A stretch of 64,000 bases of DNA from Pseudomonas sp. MIACH (GCF_001269925.1 NZ_LHVO01000013.1:39437-103436); one strand, 5' to 3'. Numbered from the stretch's first letter, positions 1-9,315 are shown. Translations and numbers: made by a program. Notes: generated by a model from the sequence alone, not told the origin.

Positions 1-88
1 TTCTGCATCCGCATCAGGGTTCTGCGGGCAGTATAAATAGTGCTTGGATAGGTGATAATCCGCTCAAATATCAATGGACCTGTGCGTC

Positions 89-1021
89 ATGAGCATCAAT
101 CTTCCTTTGCCGCTGCTGGGTGAAATGGCGATTTTCGTCAAGGTAGTAGAGACCGGCAGCTTCTCTGAAGCGGCGCGACAGTTGAGCGTTTCGCCGTCGG
201 CGGTAAGTCGCAGTATTTCGCGCCTGGAAAAGGCCCTGGCTACCCGTTTGCTGCAGCGCACCACGCGCAAATTGCGCCTGAGTGAGGGTGGTGAGGAGGT
301 GTTCAAGCGCTGTCAGGAGATGGTCAATGCGGCGCGCTCAGTAATGGAGATCAGCGGCCAGTTCACCCACGAAGCCGAGGGCCTGGTGCGGGTCAGTGTG
401 CCCAAGGCGGTGGGGCGGTTTGTGGTGCACCCGCATATGCCGGAGTTTCTGCGGCGTTATCCCAAGGTGGACGTGCAATTGATCCTTGAAGATCGGCATG
501 TGGATCTGATTGACGACAACGTCGACCTGAGCATCCGCATCACCGACAGCCCACCGCCGGGTCTGGTGGGGCGGCAGCTATTGCCGATTGAACATTTACT
601 CTGTGCCACGCCGCAGTATTTAGTCGAGCACGGTACGCCGGAGCATCCCCACGACTTGCTGGCGCACAGTTGCATCTATCTGGGTGAAACTCCGGGGGAC
701 TCGCGCTGGAAATTCCGCCAGGGCGGCAAGACGGTAACGGTCGGCGTGCGTGGGCGTTATGCGGCGAACCACACCGGCGTGCGGCTGGATGCGGTGTCGC
801 AGCATGTGGGAATTGGCAGCTTGCCGTATTTCACCGCGCGGCATGCGTTGGAGGAGGGGCGGTTGGTACAGGTGTTGCCGGGGTGGGACTTTATTGCGTC
901 CTACCATGGCGAGGCGTGGTTGTTGCATTCGCCCACGCGTTACCTGCCGCCGAAGCTGCGGGTATTTATCGATTATCTGGTGGAGTGTATGGCGAGGGAG
1001 CCCACGTTGAAAAAGCTGTAG
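89..1021 (+). CDS. LysR-family transcriptional regulator
   Basis: This is a DNA-binding regulator of about 310 residues. The N-terminal winged helix-turn-helix (roughly residues 15-70) contains the typical GSFSEAARQL and SPSAVSRSISRLE segments. The C-terminal part looks like a periplasmic-binding-protein-type effector domain, ending in a short tail. The most related LysR group is the CrgA-like one that controls oxidoreductases and efflux genes. An in-frame ATG at 74 would add five residues; neither start has a clear Shine-Dalgarno, and I prefer 89 because the resulting N-terminus is the usual length. The gene it controls is probably to the left, outside the window. It runs towards the PA2817-like gene and ends 30 bases from it. 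Confidence 0.85.
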   Translation: MSINLPLPLLGEMAIFVKVVETGSFSEAARQLSVSPSAVSRSISRLEKALATRLLQRTTRKLRLSEGGEEVFKRCQEMVNAARSVMEISGQFTHEAEGLVRVSVPKAVGRFVVHPHMPEFLRRYPKVDVQLILEDRHVDLIDDNVDLSIRITDSPPPGLVGRQLLPIEHLLCATPQYLVEHGTPEHPHDLLAHSCIYLGETPGDSRWKFRQGGKTVTVGVRGRYAANHTGVRLDAVSQHVGIGSLPYFTARHALEEGRLVQVLPGWDFIASYHGEAWLLHSPTRYLPPKLRVFIDYLVECMAREPTLKKL

Positions 1022-1050
1022 GAACCAAGCGTCTCCCTCGCGCCTATGGA

Positions 1051-1458
1051 TCAGTGTTTGCTTTGGTCTTGCGGCATGGCCAGCAGCTGCTTTTCCTGGT
1101 TCCAGTCGAACGGTTCTTCATTCTGTTCGGCTTCAAAGCGACGTTCTTCCAGGGCCTGGTACAGGTCCAGTTCTTCGTCGGGCATGAAGTGCAGGCAATC
1201 GCCGCCAAAGAACCACAGCAGGTCGCGTGGAACCAGGTGGGCGATCTGTGGGTAGCGCAGGATGACCTGGCTCATCAGGTCCTGGCCCAGGTACTGGCTT
1301 TCGATCGGGTCGATCGGCAGCAGGGCGCGCAGTTCGTCAAAGCGCTCCAGGAACAGGGTGTGGCTTTCCTCGGGCACCTGTTCGGCTTCGCCGACGGCAA
1401 CCAGGATGCTGCGCAGGTGGTCGAGCAAGACGAGATGATCGGCAACGACGTTGGACAC
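1051..1458 (-). CDS. PA2817-like conserved protein
   Basis: This is an acidic cytosolic protein of 135 residues, rich in Asp and Glu, with no signal peptide or membrane segment. It resembles the Pseudomonas family known as PA2817. The start codon is GTG, supported by AGAGGA eight bases upstream. It lies just downstream of fadE on the same strand, an arrangement I recall from other pseudomonads, but a strong terminator hairpin separates the two, so it probably has its own promoter. No biochemical role is known to me. Confidence 0.75.
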   Translation of the reverse strand: MSNVVADHLVLLDHLRSILVAVGEAEQVPEESHTLFLERFDELRALLPIDPIESQYLGQDLMSQVILRYPQIAHLVPRDLLWFFGGDCLHFMPDEELDLYQALEERRFEAEQNEEPFDWNQEKQLLAMPQDQSKH

Positions 1459-1477
1459 GAGATAAGTCCTCTAAAGC

Positions 1478-1518
1478 AAAAACGGGCGCGAGAGTATATG
1501 CCCCTCGCGCCCGTTTTT
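1478..1518 (-). terminator. Rho-independent terminator of fadE
   Basis: A perfect inverted repeat has 15-base arms (1478-1492 and 1504-1518) around an 11-base loop. The GC-rich core GGGCGCGAG is flanked by A5 and T5, so it can work on either strand. It sits between the fadE stop and the next gene on the minus strand. Confidence 0.85.
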
Positions 1519-1533
1519 ATATGACCGCCGGAC

Positions 1534-3981
1534 TCAGCGGACTTTACCCTCAGCGTTTACCAGCTCTTCCTTGCTGAAATCATCCACGTCGATCACCTTG
1601 CGCCGTGCCGCTTCGGCGTCACGCAGGGTTTGCGCTTCCGCCGGTTGCAACACACCGGCATGCAGCGCGGCGTCGATGGCATGTTCGCCGGCGGTCGGTT
1701 TGACCTGGCCACTTTTGAGCGCGGCATGCAGTTTTTTCTGCAGCGGGTGGCTGGCACCCAGCAGGTCGTAGGCGTGTTGCAGCGCGCCCACGGGATCTTC
1801 TGCCGATTGCGGGCGGTAGCAGCCAGCCAGCAATTCTTCCAGGGTCGGATCGCCTTTGGCGCGGCCAATCACCGCGGCCACTTCGGCATCCAGCGCATCG
1901 GATGGACCGGTATGGCGACGCCCGAACGGGAACACAATCACCCGCAGCAGGCAGCCCAGCACTTTATTCGGGAAGTTGCTCAGCAGTTCATCCAGCGCAC
2001 GTTCGGACTCGCCGAGGCTTTCTTCCATGGCCCAGGCGAACAGCGGTTCCAGGTGATCCGGCGAATCCAGGTCGTGGTAACGCTTGAGTGCCGCCGATGC
2101 CAGGTACATGTGGCTCAGTACGTCACCGAGGCGTGCCGACAGGCGTTCGCGGCGTTTCAACTCACCACCCAGAAGCATCATGCTCAGGTCCGCCAGCAGC
2201 GCGAACGCGGCAGCCTGGCGGTTCAAGGCGCGGAAATAACCCTGGCTCAAACGGTTGCCCGGGGCTTTCTCGAAGTGCCCAACGCCGAGGTTCAGCACCA
2301 GGGTGCTGGCGGCATTGCTCACGGCAAAACCAATGTGCTGCATCAGCAGTCCATCGAACTCCTTCAGCGCCTGATCGTGGTCTTCACGACCGGCCAACGC
2401 CATTTCCTTGAGCACGAACGGATGGCAACGGATGGCGCCCTGGCCGAAGATCATCAGGTTGCGCGAAAGGATGTTCGCGCCTTCCACGGTGATGAAGATC
2501 GGCGCGCCCTGCCAGCTGCGGCCCAGGTAGTTGTTCGGGCCCATGATGATGCCCTTGCCACCGTGCACGTCCATGGCGTGGCTGATGCACTCGCGGCCGC
2601 GCTCGGTCAGGTGGTACTTGAGGATCGCCGACAGCACCGAGGGTTTTTCGCCGAGGTCCACGGCATTGGCGGTGAGCATGCGCGCGCTGTCCATCAGCCA
2701 GGCGTTGCCGCCGATGCGGGCCAGGGCTTCCTGGATACCTTCGAAAGCCGACAGCGGTACGTTGAACTGCTCGCGTACCTGGGCATATTGGCCGGTGACC
2801 AGGCTGGTGAACTTGGCGGCGCCGGTGCCCACGGCGGGCAGGGAGATCGAACGGCCGACTGACAGGCAGTTCATCAGCATCATCCAGCCTTTGCCGAGCA
2901 TTTCCTGGCCGCCGATGAGGTACTCCAGGGGGATGAACACGTCCTTGCCGGAGTTCGGGCCGTTCATGAATGCGGCGCCGAGGGGCAGGTGGCGACGGCC
3001 GATTTCCACACCGGGGGTGTCGGTAGGGATCAGCGCCAGGCTGATGCCCAGGTCTTCTTCGTCACCCAGCAGGTGGTCTGGATCGTGGGCCTTGAAGGCC
3101 AGGCCCAGCAGGGTCGCGACCGGGCCAAGGGTGATGTAGCGTTTTTCCCAGTTCAGGCGCAGGCCGAGGGTTTCCTTGCCTTCCCATTCACCTTTGCAGA
3201 TCACGCCCGTGTCAGGCATGGCGCCAGCATCGGAGCCGGCCAGCGGGCCGGTGAGGGCGAAGCAGGGAATGTCATCGCCACGCGCCAGGCGCGGCAGGTA
3301 GTGGTTGCGTTGTTCGTCGGTGCCGTAGTGCAGCAGCAGTTCGGCCGGGCCGAGGGAGTTGGGCACCATCACGGTGGAGGCCAGGTCGCCGCTGCGGGTG
3401 GCGAGTTTCATCGCGACCTGGGAGTGGGCGTAGGCCGAGAAGCCTTTGCCGCCGTATTCCTTGGGGATGATGAGGGCGAAGAAGCCGTGGGTCTTGATGT
3501 GCTCCCACGCGGCTGGCGGCAGGTCCATGGCCTGGCCGATTTCCCAGTCGCTGACCATGGCGCAGAGTTCTTCGGTGGGGCCGTCGATAAATGCCTGTTC
3601 TTCCTCGGTCAGTTGGGCCTTGGGGTAGGCCAGCAACTTGTCCCAATCGGGGCGACCGCTGAACAGCTCGCCGTCCCACCACACGGTGCCGGCGTCGATG
3701 GCATCGCGCTCGGTCTCGGACATCGGCGGCAAGACTTTCTGAAACCAGCTGAACAACGGCTTGGTGAAGTATTGGCGGCGCAGGTCCGGCAACAGCAGGG
3801 GCGCGGCGACCACAGCGATCAACACCCAGAAAATCAGCAGCAGCCAACCCGGTGCGTGGCTCCAGGCGCCCATCGCCAGCAGGTAAACGGCGACCACGCC
3901 CAGGGCGGGCAGCGGGGCGACGCGGCGATGTGCCAGATAGGCAACGCCGACCACCAGAACCAGTATCCACAACAACAGCAT
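1534..3981 (-). CDS. fadE: acyl-CoA dehydrogenase FadE
   Basis: FadE catalyses the first oxidation of fatty-acid beta-oxidation, acyl-CoA to trans-2-enoyl-CoA, with FAD. The product is about 815 residues, the long form typical of proteobacterial FadE rather than the 380-residue short-chain enzymes. Two or three hydrophobic segments occupy roughly residues 1-70, so it is probably anchored at the inner membrane. The acyl-CoA dehydrogenase core follows (about 90-520; for example the segment CFALTGPLAGSDAG and the MDVHGGKGI stretch), then the long C-terminal DUF1974-type region. The start is the ATG at 3981 with GGAGG seven bases upstream; an in-frame TTG at 3987 would only add two residues. It appears monocistronic, closed by the terminator at 1478-1518. 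The 200 bases upstream hold its promoter, but I could not pick out a PsrA operator. Confidence 0.92.
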   Translation of the reverse strand: MLLLWILVLVVGVAYLAHRRVAPLPALGVVAVYLLAMGAWSHAPGWLLLIFWVLIAVVAAPLLLPDLRRQYFTKPLFSWFQKVLPPMSETERDAIDAGTVWWDGELFSGRPDWDKLLAYPKAQLTEEEQAFIDGPTEELCAMVSDWEIGQAMDLPPAAWEHIKTHGFFALIIPKEYGGKGFSAYAHSQVAMKLATRSGDLASTVMVPNSLGPAELLLHYGTDEQRNHYLPRLARGDDIPCFALTGPLAGSDAGAMPDTGVICKGEWEGKETLGLRLNWEKRYITLGPVATLLGLAFKAHDPDHLLGDEEDLGISLALIPTDTPGVEIGRRHLPLGAAFMNGPNSGKDVFIPLEYLIGGQEMLGKGWMMLMNCLSVGRSISLPAVGTGAAKFTSLVTGQYAQVREQFNVPLSAFEGIQEALARIGGNAWLMDSARMLTANAVDLGEKPSVLSAILKYHLTERGRECISHAMDVHGGKGIIMGPNNYLGRSWQGAPIFITVEGANILSRNLMIFGQGAIRCHPFVLKEMALAGREDHDQALKEFDGLLMQHIGFAVSNAASTLVLNLGVGHFEKAPGNRLSQGYFRALNRQAAAFALLADLSMMLLGGELKRRERLSARLGDVLSHMYLASAALKRYHDLDSPDHLEPLFAWAMEESLGESERALDELLSNFPNKVLGCLLRVIVFPFGRRHTGPSDALDAEVAAVIGRAKGDPTLEELLAGCYRPQSAEDPVGALQHAYDLLGASHPLQKKLHAALKSGQVKPTAGEHAIDAALHAGVLQPAEAQTLRDAEAARRKVIDVDDFSKEELVNAEGKVR

Positions 3982-4183
3982 ATTCAATCCTCCGTGAAAC
4001 CAGGGGCGAAACCACCAGGGAGCTTAGTCGGCATCCGAACAAGCGGGGTGATCAGGTGTTACAAGTTGTACTGGAAGTTAGGTTGGGAGCGCCTCTCAGC
4101 AGGCGCCGACATTTGGCCGATTCGTCGTTATCTCTAGGACAGACCTGTCGTTAAACTCCAGGCTTCCCTCGGAGATCAAGCTC

Positions 4184-4843
4184 ATGGATACGTACCTGAG
4201 TCCCAGCCGCTTCATCGATAGTGACCACCCTGCGGTGGTGGAGTTCGCCGAAAAACATCGCGGTCCCAGCGCGGCTTTACGTGACCAGGCGGTCAGCCTC
4301 TATTACGCCGTGCGTGAGGCCATTCGCTACAACCCCTACACCTTCAGCCGCGACCCCGACAGCCTGAGCGCGAGCTTTGCGCTGGCCGCCGGCGAAAGCT
4401 ATTGCGTGCCCAAGGCCACCCTGCTCGCGGCCTGCGCCCGCCACTGTGGCATTCCGGCGCGCATCGGCCTGGCGGACGTGCGCAATCATCTGTCGACGCC
4501 ACGCCTGATCGCGTTGCTCAAAAGCGATGTGTTCGCCATGCATGGCTACACCGAGCTTTACCTCGATGGCCGCTGGGTCAAGGCGACCCCGGCGTTCAAC
4601 CGGCAACTGTGTGACGTGTTCGACGTACCACCGCTGGACTTCGACGGGATCAACCACAGCGTATTCCATGCATTCAATCGCCAGGGACAGCGCTCGATGG
4701 AGTACGTGGTGGACCATGGCCAGTTCCCGGATGTGCCCGAGGATTTTTTCTTCGCGCATATCCAGGCCTGTTACCCGCACTTGTTTGGCGAGGACATGCC
4801 GGCCCTGCTGGGCGATATGCAGAGCGATTTAAGCCGCGCGTGA
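4184..4843 (+). CDS. transglutaminase-like domain protein
   Basis: This is a cytosolic protein of 219 residues with a transglutaminase-like (papain-fold) domain. The likely nucleophile is the Cys in SYCVPKATLLAACARHCG. It is followed by GIPAR, a hallmark of this family, then the His in FAMHGYTELYLDGRW and the likely third residue in the KATPAFN segment. Bacterial members are amidases or peptidases more often than true cross-linking enzymes, and the substrate here is unknown. GGAG lies about eight bases before the ATG. The gene stands alone between fadE (divergent) and the glutathione transferase gene 56 bases downstream, which may be co-transcribed. Confidence 0.8.
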   Translation: MDTYLSPSRFIDSDHPAVVEFAEKHRGPSAALRDQAVSLYYAVREAIRYNPYTFSRDPDSLSASFALAAGESYCVPKATLLAACARHCGIPARIGLADVRNHLSTPRLIALLKSDVFAMHGYTELYLDGRWVKATPAFNRQLCDVFDVPPLDFDGINHSVFHAFNRQGQRSMEYVVDHGQFPDVPEDFFFAHIQACYPHLFGEDMPALLGDMQSDLSRA

Positions 4844-4899
4844 ACCGGCGTATGCTGCTGCGTTCATCAAGCCATGTTCATCAACAATAAGGCGCGGTC

Positions 4900-5517
4900 A
4901 TGCTGAAAATCTGGGGTCGTAAAAATTCATCAAACGTCAGGAAAGCACTGTGGTGCGCCGAGGAACTCGGCCTGGACTATGAGGCAATTGATGCGGGCGG
5001 GGCTTTTGGTGTGGTCGACACGCCGCAGTACCGGGCATTGAACCCGAACGGTCGGGTGCCGATGATCGAGGACGGTGACTTTGTGTTGTGGGAGTCCAAC
5101 ACCATCGTGCGCTACCTCTGCGCCAAGCACGCGTCGGCGTTTTACCCGAGCGACCTGCAAGTGCGTGCCAGTGCCGAAAAGTGGATGGACTGGACCACCT
5201 CGACCCTTGCCGAACCGTTCAAGGCTGTGTTCTGGGGCATTGTGCGCACCCCGGCGGAAAAGCAGAACTGGGACAGCATCAATGCCGGGCGTCAGGCCTG
5301 TATTGATGCACTGAGCACCGTGGACAGCGCATTGTCCGAGCAGCCTTACCTGTCGGGAGATACCTTCGGCATCGGTGATATTCCCCTCGGCTGCTTTATC
5401 TACGCCTGGTTCGAGATGCCCATCGAACGCCCTTCGATGCCCCATCTGGAGGCCTGGTACCAGCGCCTGCAACAACGCCCTGCCTACCGCAAAGCGGTCA
5501 TGACCGCGTTGACTTAA
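4900..5517 (+). CDS. glutathione S-transferase family protein
   Basis: This is a cytosolic protein of 205 residues with an N-terminal thioredoxin-like domain (about 1-80) and an all-helical C-terminal domain. The glutathione-binding signature NPNGRVPMIED and the ESNTIVRYL segment (Glu-Ser binding the gamma-glutamyl part) are both present. The N-terminal GRKNSSNVRK segment, with Ser/Asn instead of the Cys of beta-class enzymes, fits the nu/theta-like bacterial groups. Role: conjugation or glutathione-dependent reduction of electrophiles; substrate unknown. AAGG lies about nine bases before the ATG. Confidence 0.88.
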   Translation: MLKIWGRKNSSNVRKALWCAEELGLDYEAIDAGGAFGVVDTPQYRALNPNGRVPMIEDGDFVLWESNTIVRYLCAKHASAFYPSDLQVRASAEKWMDWTTSTLAEPFKAVFWGIVRTPAEKQNWDSINAGRQACIDALSTVDSALSEQPYLSGDTFGIGDIPLGCFIYAWFEMPIERPSMPHLEAWYQRLQQRPAYRKAVMTALT

Positions 5518-5650
5518 TACTGACTATTAATACAGGTGACTGTACTTGTGCGGCGCGGGCAAGCACCATGCCTGTCATGCGCCGCCGTTGAACTACGTGG
5601 GCTGCGCCCTCATCTACTGTTTCTAATCCTTCTTTGGTGCGTATTCCGAT

Positions 5651-6583
5651 ATGAGTTCCGCTCTGTCCATCCGGCAGCTAACCAAAACCTACGGCAACGG
5701 TTTCCAGGCCCTGAGTGGTATCGATCTGGACGTTGCTGAAGGTGACTTCTTCGCCTTGCTCGGTCCCAACGGTGCCGGCAAATCCACCACCATCGGCATC
5801 CTCTCGACCCTGGTCAACAAGACCAGCGGTACAGTGAATATCTTCGGCCATGACCTGGACAAATCCCCGGCGGCGCTCAAGCGTTCCATCGGCGTAGTGC
5901 CCCAGGAATTCAACTTCAACCAGTTCGAAAAGACCTTCGACATTGTCGTGACCCAGGCCGGTTACTACGGCATCCCGGCGAAAATCGCCAAGGAACGCGC
6001 CGAGCAGTACCTGACTCAACTGGGCCTGTGGGACAAGCGCGACGTGCCTTCGCGTTCGCTGTCCGGCGGCATGAAGCGTCGCCTGATGATCGCCCGCGCA
6101 CTGGTGCATGAACCGCGCTTGTTGATCCTCGACGAACCCACCGCCGGCGTGGACATCGAGCTGCGTCGGTCGATGTGGACCTTCCTCACTGAGCTGAACG
6201 AGAAGGGCATCACCATCATCCTCACCACTCACTATCTGGAAGAGGCTGAGCAGCTGTGCCGCAACATCGGCATCATCGACCACGGCACCATTGTCGAGAA
6301 CACCAGCATGCGTAACCTGCTGGGCCAGTTGCATGTGGAGACCTTCCTGCTTGACCTGAAGAACAACCTGTCGGTCCCGCCGCAACTGCTTGGTTACCCC
6401 AGCCGCCTGGTGGACAGCCACACCCTGGAAGTCCAGGTGGATAAAGCCATGGGCATCACTGCGTTGTTCACCCAGTTGGCGACCCAGAACATCGAAGTGC
6501 TGAGCCTGCGTAATAAAACCAATCGCCTTGAGGAGTTGTTCGTGTCCCTGGTGGAGAAAAATCTGACGAAGGTGGCGGTATGA
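5651..6583 (+). CDS. ABC-2 type exporter, ATP-binding protein (YadG-like)
   Basis: This is the ATPase subunit, 310 residues, of a two-component ABC-2 exporter. Walker A is GPNGAGKST (about residues 38-46), the signature is LSGGMKRRL, Walker B is LLILDEPTAGVD, and the switch His is in LTTHYLEEAE. It resembles E. coli YadG, whose substrate is not established. The stop overlaps the start of the permease gene by four bases (ATGA), so the two are translationally coupled. No convincing Shine-Dalgarno is visible before the ATG. Confidence 0.9.
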   Translation: MSSALSIRQLTKTYGNGFQALSGIDLDVAEGDFFALLGPNGAGKSTTIGILSTLVNKTSGTVNIFGHDLDKSPAALKRSIGVVPQEFNFNQFEKTFDIVVTQAGYYGIPAKIAKERAEQYLTQLGLWDKRDVPSRSLSGGMKRRLMIARALVHEPRLLILDEPTAGVDIELRRSMWTFLTELNEKGITIILTTHYLEEAEQLCRNIGIIDHGTIVENTSMRNLLGQLHVETFLLDLKNNLSVPPQLLGYPSRLVDSHTLEVQVDKAMGITALFTQLATQNIEVLSLRNKTNRLEELFVSLVEKNLTKVAV

Positions 6584-7359
6584 GTTCTGAGCTGCAACCC
6601 AACCTCGTCGCGCTGCAGACCATCGTCTACCGCGAAGTGAAGCGCTTTACCCGGATCTGGCCGCAGACCCTGCTGCCGCCGGCGATCACCATGGTTTTGT
6701 ACTTTGTGATCTTCGGCAACCTGATCGGCCGCCAGATCGGCGACATGGGTGGTTTCACCTACATGGAGTACATCGTGCCGGGTCTGATCATGATGTCGGT
6801 GATCACCAACTCCTACGGCAACGTGGTCTCCAGTTTCTTCGGCAGCAAGTTCCAGCGCTCCATCGAAGAGCTGATGGTCTCGCCGGTGTCGCCGCACACC
6901 ATCCTGATCGGCTACACCCTGGGCGGCGTGCTGCGCGGCCTGATGGTGGGGGTGATCGTGACGCTGCTGTCGCTGTTCTTCACCCACCTGCAGGTGCATC
7001 ACCTCGGCGTCACTATCCTGGTGGTGGTGCTGACGGCGACGATCTTCTCGTTGCTGGGGTTTATCAACGCCGTGTTCGCGCGCAATTTCGATGATATTTC
7101 GATCATCCCGACCTTCGTGCTGACACCGCTGACCTACCTGGGCGGCGTGTTCTACTCCATCACCCTGCTGCCGCCGTTCTGGCAGACCGTGTCGCTGGCC
7201 AACCCGGTGCTGCACATGGTCAACGCCTTCCGCTACGGCATCCTTGGCGTGTCGGATATCAAGATCAGCGTGGCGATCACCTTCATGCTGGTGGCGACGG
7301 TGGTGTTGTATATCGGTTGCGCGCGGTTGTTGGTGAGCGGGCGCGGGATGCGTACCTGA
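6580..7359 (+). CDS. ABC-2 type exporter, permease (YadH-like)
   Basis: This is the inner-membrane permease subunit, 259 residues, with six predicted hydrophobic segments of the ABC2_membrane type. The conserved region LTYLGGVFYSI before the last two helices is typical of YadH/NodJ-like proteins. It overlaps the ATPase gene by four bases and should form a 2:2 complex with it. The substrate is unknown. Transcription is probably ended by the REPIN just downstream. Confidence 0.9.
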   Translation: MSSELQPNLVALQTIVYREVKRFTRIWPQTLLPPAITMVLYFVIFGNLIGRQIGDMGGFTYMEYIVPGLIMMSVITNSYGNVVSSFFGSKFQRSIEELMVSPVSPHTILIGYTLGGVLRGLMVGVIVTLLSLFFTHLQVHHLGVTILVVVLTATIFSLLGFINAVFARNFDDISIIPTFVLTPLTYLGGVFYSITLLPPFWQTVSLANPVLHMVNAFRYGILGVSDIKISVAITFMLVATVVLYIGCARLLVSGRGMRT

Positions 7360-7373
7360 TAAACGCGGTAGAA

Positions 7374-7468
7374 AAATGTGGGAGGGGGTTTGCTCCCGAT
7401 TGCGATGTGTCAGCTACAGATAAGCTGACTGACATACCGCTATCGGGAGCAAGCCCCCTCCCACATTT
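7374..7468. repeat. REPIN (paired REP palindromes)
   Basis: Two inverted copies of a REP unit face each other: AAATGTGGGAGGGGG and relatives at 7374-7400, and the reverse complement at 7442-7468. Inside lies a second inverted repeat (TCAGCT...AGCTGA). It lies between the convergent ABC permease and TetR genes and could stop transcription from both sides. The same family recurs at 12509, 13967, 39606 and 43834. Confidence 0.85.
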
Positions 7469-7484
7469 GGTTTGTGTCAGGTCT

Positions 7485-8024
7485 TCAGGCCTTCAGTGCC
7501 AGCTCGATCAGCGCGTGCAGTTCTTCAACTTTCAGTGGCGCGGTTGAGAACAGAATACGAAACACCGTCGGCGCTGCGAGCAGATTGATCAAGTGGTCCA
7601 CGCTCGGTGGCGCCGGGTCCGGATAACGATCGACAATCGCCTGAAACTGCCCACTCAAGATGCTCACGCAGTAGCCCGGCGTCACGCTGCATTGCAGGTC
7701 GCGCATCATGTTGCGGCCCGGCTCCGAACTCATCTCATCCAGGTATTGCTCGGCCCACGCCCGCAAGTCGCCACGCAGGCTGCCGGTGTTGGCGGGCTCG
7801 CTGTCGGGGCGCATGCGCGCCAGGGCCACGTCCGCGAGCAGCACCGAGAGGTCGCCCCAGCGCCGGTAGATAGTCGACGGCGTGACGCCTGCGCGTGCGG
7901 CAATCATCGGCACTGTGACACTGGAGCGCTCATGGGCTTCCAGCAAATCACGCACGGCCGAATGGACCGATTCTTGTACCCGGGCACTGCGGCCCCCCGG
8001 GCGGAGACCTTCTTTTATCGCCAT
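7485..8024 (-). CDS. TetR-family repressor
   Basis: This is a repressor of 179 residues. The N-terminal helix-turn-helix (about 15-62) includes VTVPMIAARAGVTPSTIYRRWG, the recognition-helix signature of the family. The C-terminal ligand-binding domain is short. It is transcribed divergently from an MFS transporter gene, and the 91-base gap holds an inverted repeat that overlaps the transporter's ribosome-binding site. The usual arrangement is that the regulator represses both genes until an effector, often the transported drug, binds. Confidence 0.9.
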   Translation of the reverse strand: MAIKEGLRPGGRSARVQESVHSAVRDLLEAHERSSVTVPMIAARAGVTPSTIYRRWGDLSVLLADVALARMRPDSEPANTGSLRGDLRAWAEQYLDEMSSEPGRNMMRDLQCSVTPGYCVSILSGQFQAIVDRYPDPAPPSVDHLINLLAAPTVFRILFSTAPLKVEELHALIELALKA

Positions 8025-8075
8025 GCTTGCGACCTTAACACAAAGAATTTGCTTTAAGCGCTGGCGGGTAGCACA

Positions 8076-8108
8076 CTCCGCAAAAGCAAAATATTAGCTT
8101 TAGCGGAG
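8076..8108. promoter_or_regulatory. Candidate TetR operator between tetR and MFS gene
   Basis: The arms CTCCGCAAAAGC (8076-8087) and GCTTTAGCGGAG (8097-8108) form an inverted repeat with one mismatch and a 9-base AT-rich centre. The right arm contains GGAG, the ribosome-binding site of the transporter gene. A related half, GCTTTAAGCG, occurs at 8051-8060. Assignment to the adjacent TetR is inference from position. Confidence 0.65.
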
Positions 8109-8115
8109 CGTGCCC

Positions 8116-9315
8116 ATGTCCAGCCTCACTTCTCATCGTTCCAGCCTGGTGTTCCTTGCGGTCACCTTGCTGACGTTTCTCGCGGCGTCCAGTGCGCCAA
8201 CGCCGTTGTATCACCTGTATCAGGAAGGCCTGCATTTTTCCGCGGGCATGCTCACGCTGATTTTTGGTGTGTACGCCTTGAGCCTGCTGGCGGCGTTGTT
8301 GACCGTCGGATCGCTGTCGGACCATCTGGGGCGCCGGCCGGTGATTTTCACCGCACTGCTTCTGAATATGCTGGCGATGGTGTTGTTTATCAATGAAAGC
8401 AGCGTGGCCTGGCTGATCGCCGCACGTACCGTGCAGGGGTTTGCCACCGGCATGGCCACGGCGGTGCTGGGCGCGGCGTTGCTCGACACCGACCGCCAGC
8501 AGGGCCCGTTGGTCAACAGTGTGGCGCCGCTGCTGGGCATGGCGTGCGGGGCGATGGGCAGCAGTTTGCTGGTGGAGTTCGCGCCGCTGCCGACGCAGTT
8601 GATCTACTGGACACTGCTGGCGCTGATGCTGGTGCAGGCACTGTGCGTGTGGCGCCTGCCGGAAACCGTCCAGCGTATTCCCGGTGCGCTGGCTTCGCTG
8701 CGCCCAACCCTGCATGTGCCGCCCCAGGCGCGTCGGGCGTTATGGCTGTCGTTGCCGGTGGACGTGGCGGTGTGGGCGATGGGTGGTTTCTACTTGTCGC
8801 TGGCGCCGTCGCTGGTACGGGCGGCGACAGGCTCCACGTCCAACCTTATCGGCGGCGGCCTGGTGGCGGTGCTGACCTTGAGCGGTGCGCTGATGATCTT
8901 CACCCTGCGCAATCGCCCGGCCAGCAAGGTACTGCGCCTGGGCGCGATGCTCTTGGCTGTGGGCGTGGCGATGATCCTCACGGCGGTGCACAGCGCCAGC
9001 CTGCCACTGTTTTTTATCGCCACGTTGATCGCCGGCAGTGGCTTCGGCGCCGGCTTTCTCGGCGCCTTGCGCAGTGTGGTGCCGTTGGCCTTGCCCCATG
9101 AACGGGCAGGCTTGATGTCGGCATTCTATGTGCTGAGTTATTTGGCGTTTTGCTTGCCTTCGCTGCTGGCGGGCAACCTCATTCGCCGCTTTGGCCTGAT
9201 CGCCACCACCGACGGTTACGGCGCAGTCCTCATTCTGCTGGCCCTCGGGGCGTTGATCGCGTTGCTGCTGCAGGATTCGGCAAAGTCCAAGGCGGCCTGT
9301 ATATCTGCAAAGTAG
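8116..9315 (+). CDS. MFS transporter (drug-efflux type)
   Basis: This is an inner-membrane major facilitator superfamily protein of about 399 residues with twelve predicted helices. The loop motif GSLSDHLGRRPV between helices 2 and 3 is motif A of the family, and RTVQGFATG fits motif B. Such proteins exchange protons for a small molecule, usually a drug or metabolite. The ATG at 8116 is preferred over the in-frame GTG at 8110 because GGAG (8105-8108) is seven bases before it. Neighbouring divergent tetR implies substrate-induced expression. The substrate cannot be told from the sequence. Confidence 0.88.
   Translation: MSSLTSHRSSLVFLAVTLLTFLAASSAPTPLYHLYQEGLHFSAGMLTLIFGVYALSLLAALLTVGSLSDHLGRRPVIFTALLLNMLAMVLFINESSVAWLIAARTVQGFATGMATAVLGAALLDTDRQQGPLVNSVAPLLGMACGAMGSSLLVEFAPLPTQLIYWTLLALMLVQALCVWRLPETVQRIPGALASLRPTLHVPPQARRALWLSLPVDVAVWAMGGFYLSLAPSLVRAATGSTSNLIGGGLVAVLTLSGALMIFTLRNRPASKVLRLGAMLLAVGVAMILTAVHSASLPLFFIATLIAGSGFGAGFLGALRSVVPLALPHERAGLMSAFYVLSYLAFCLPSLLAGNLIRRFGLIATTDGYGAVLILLALGALIALLLQDSAKSKAACISAK

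Noticed and set aside
1630..2862. 410-codon open frame on the plus strand across fadE
   Set aside because: It is antisense to fadE, composition is His/Gln/Arg-rich as expected from the complement of a high-GC gene, and there is no ribosome-binding site or recognisable domain.
5536..5739. Short frame before the ABC ATPase gene
   Set aside because: It overlaps the ATPase start in another frame, has no ribosome-binding site and no family features.
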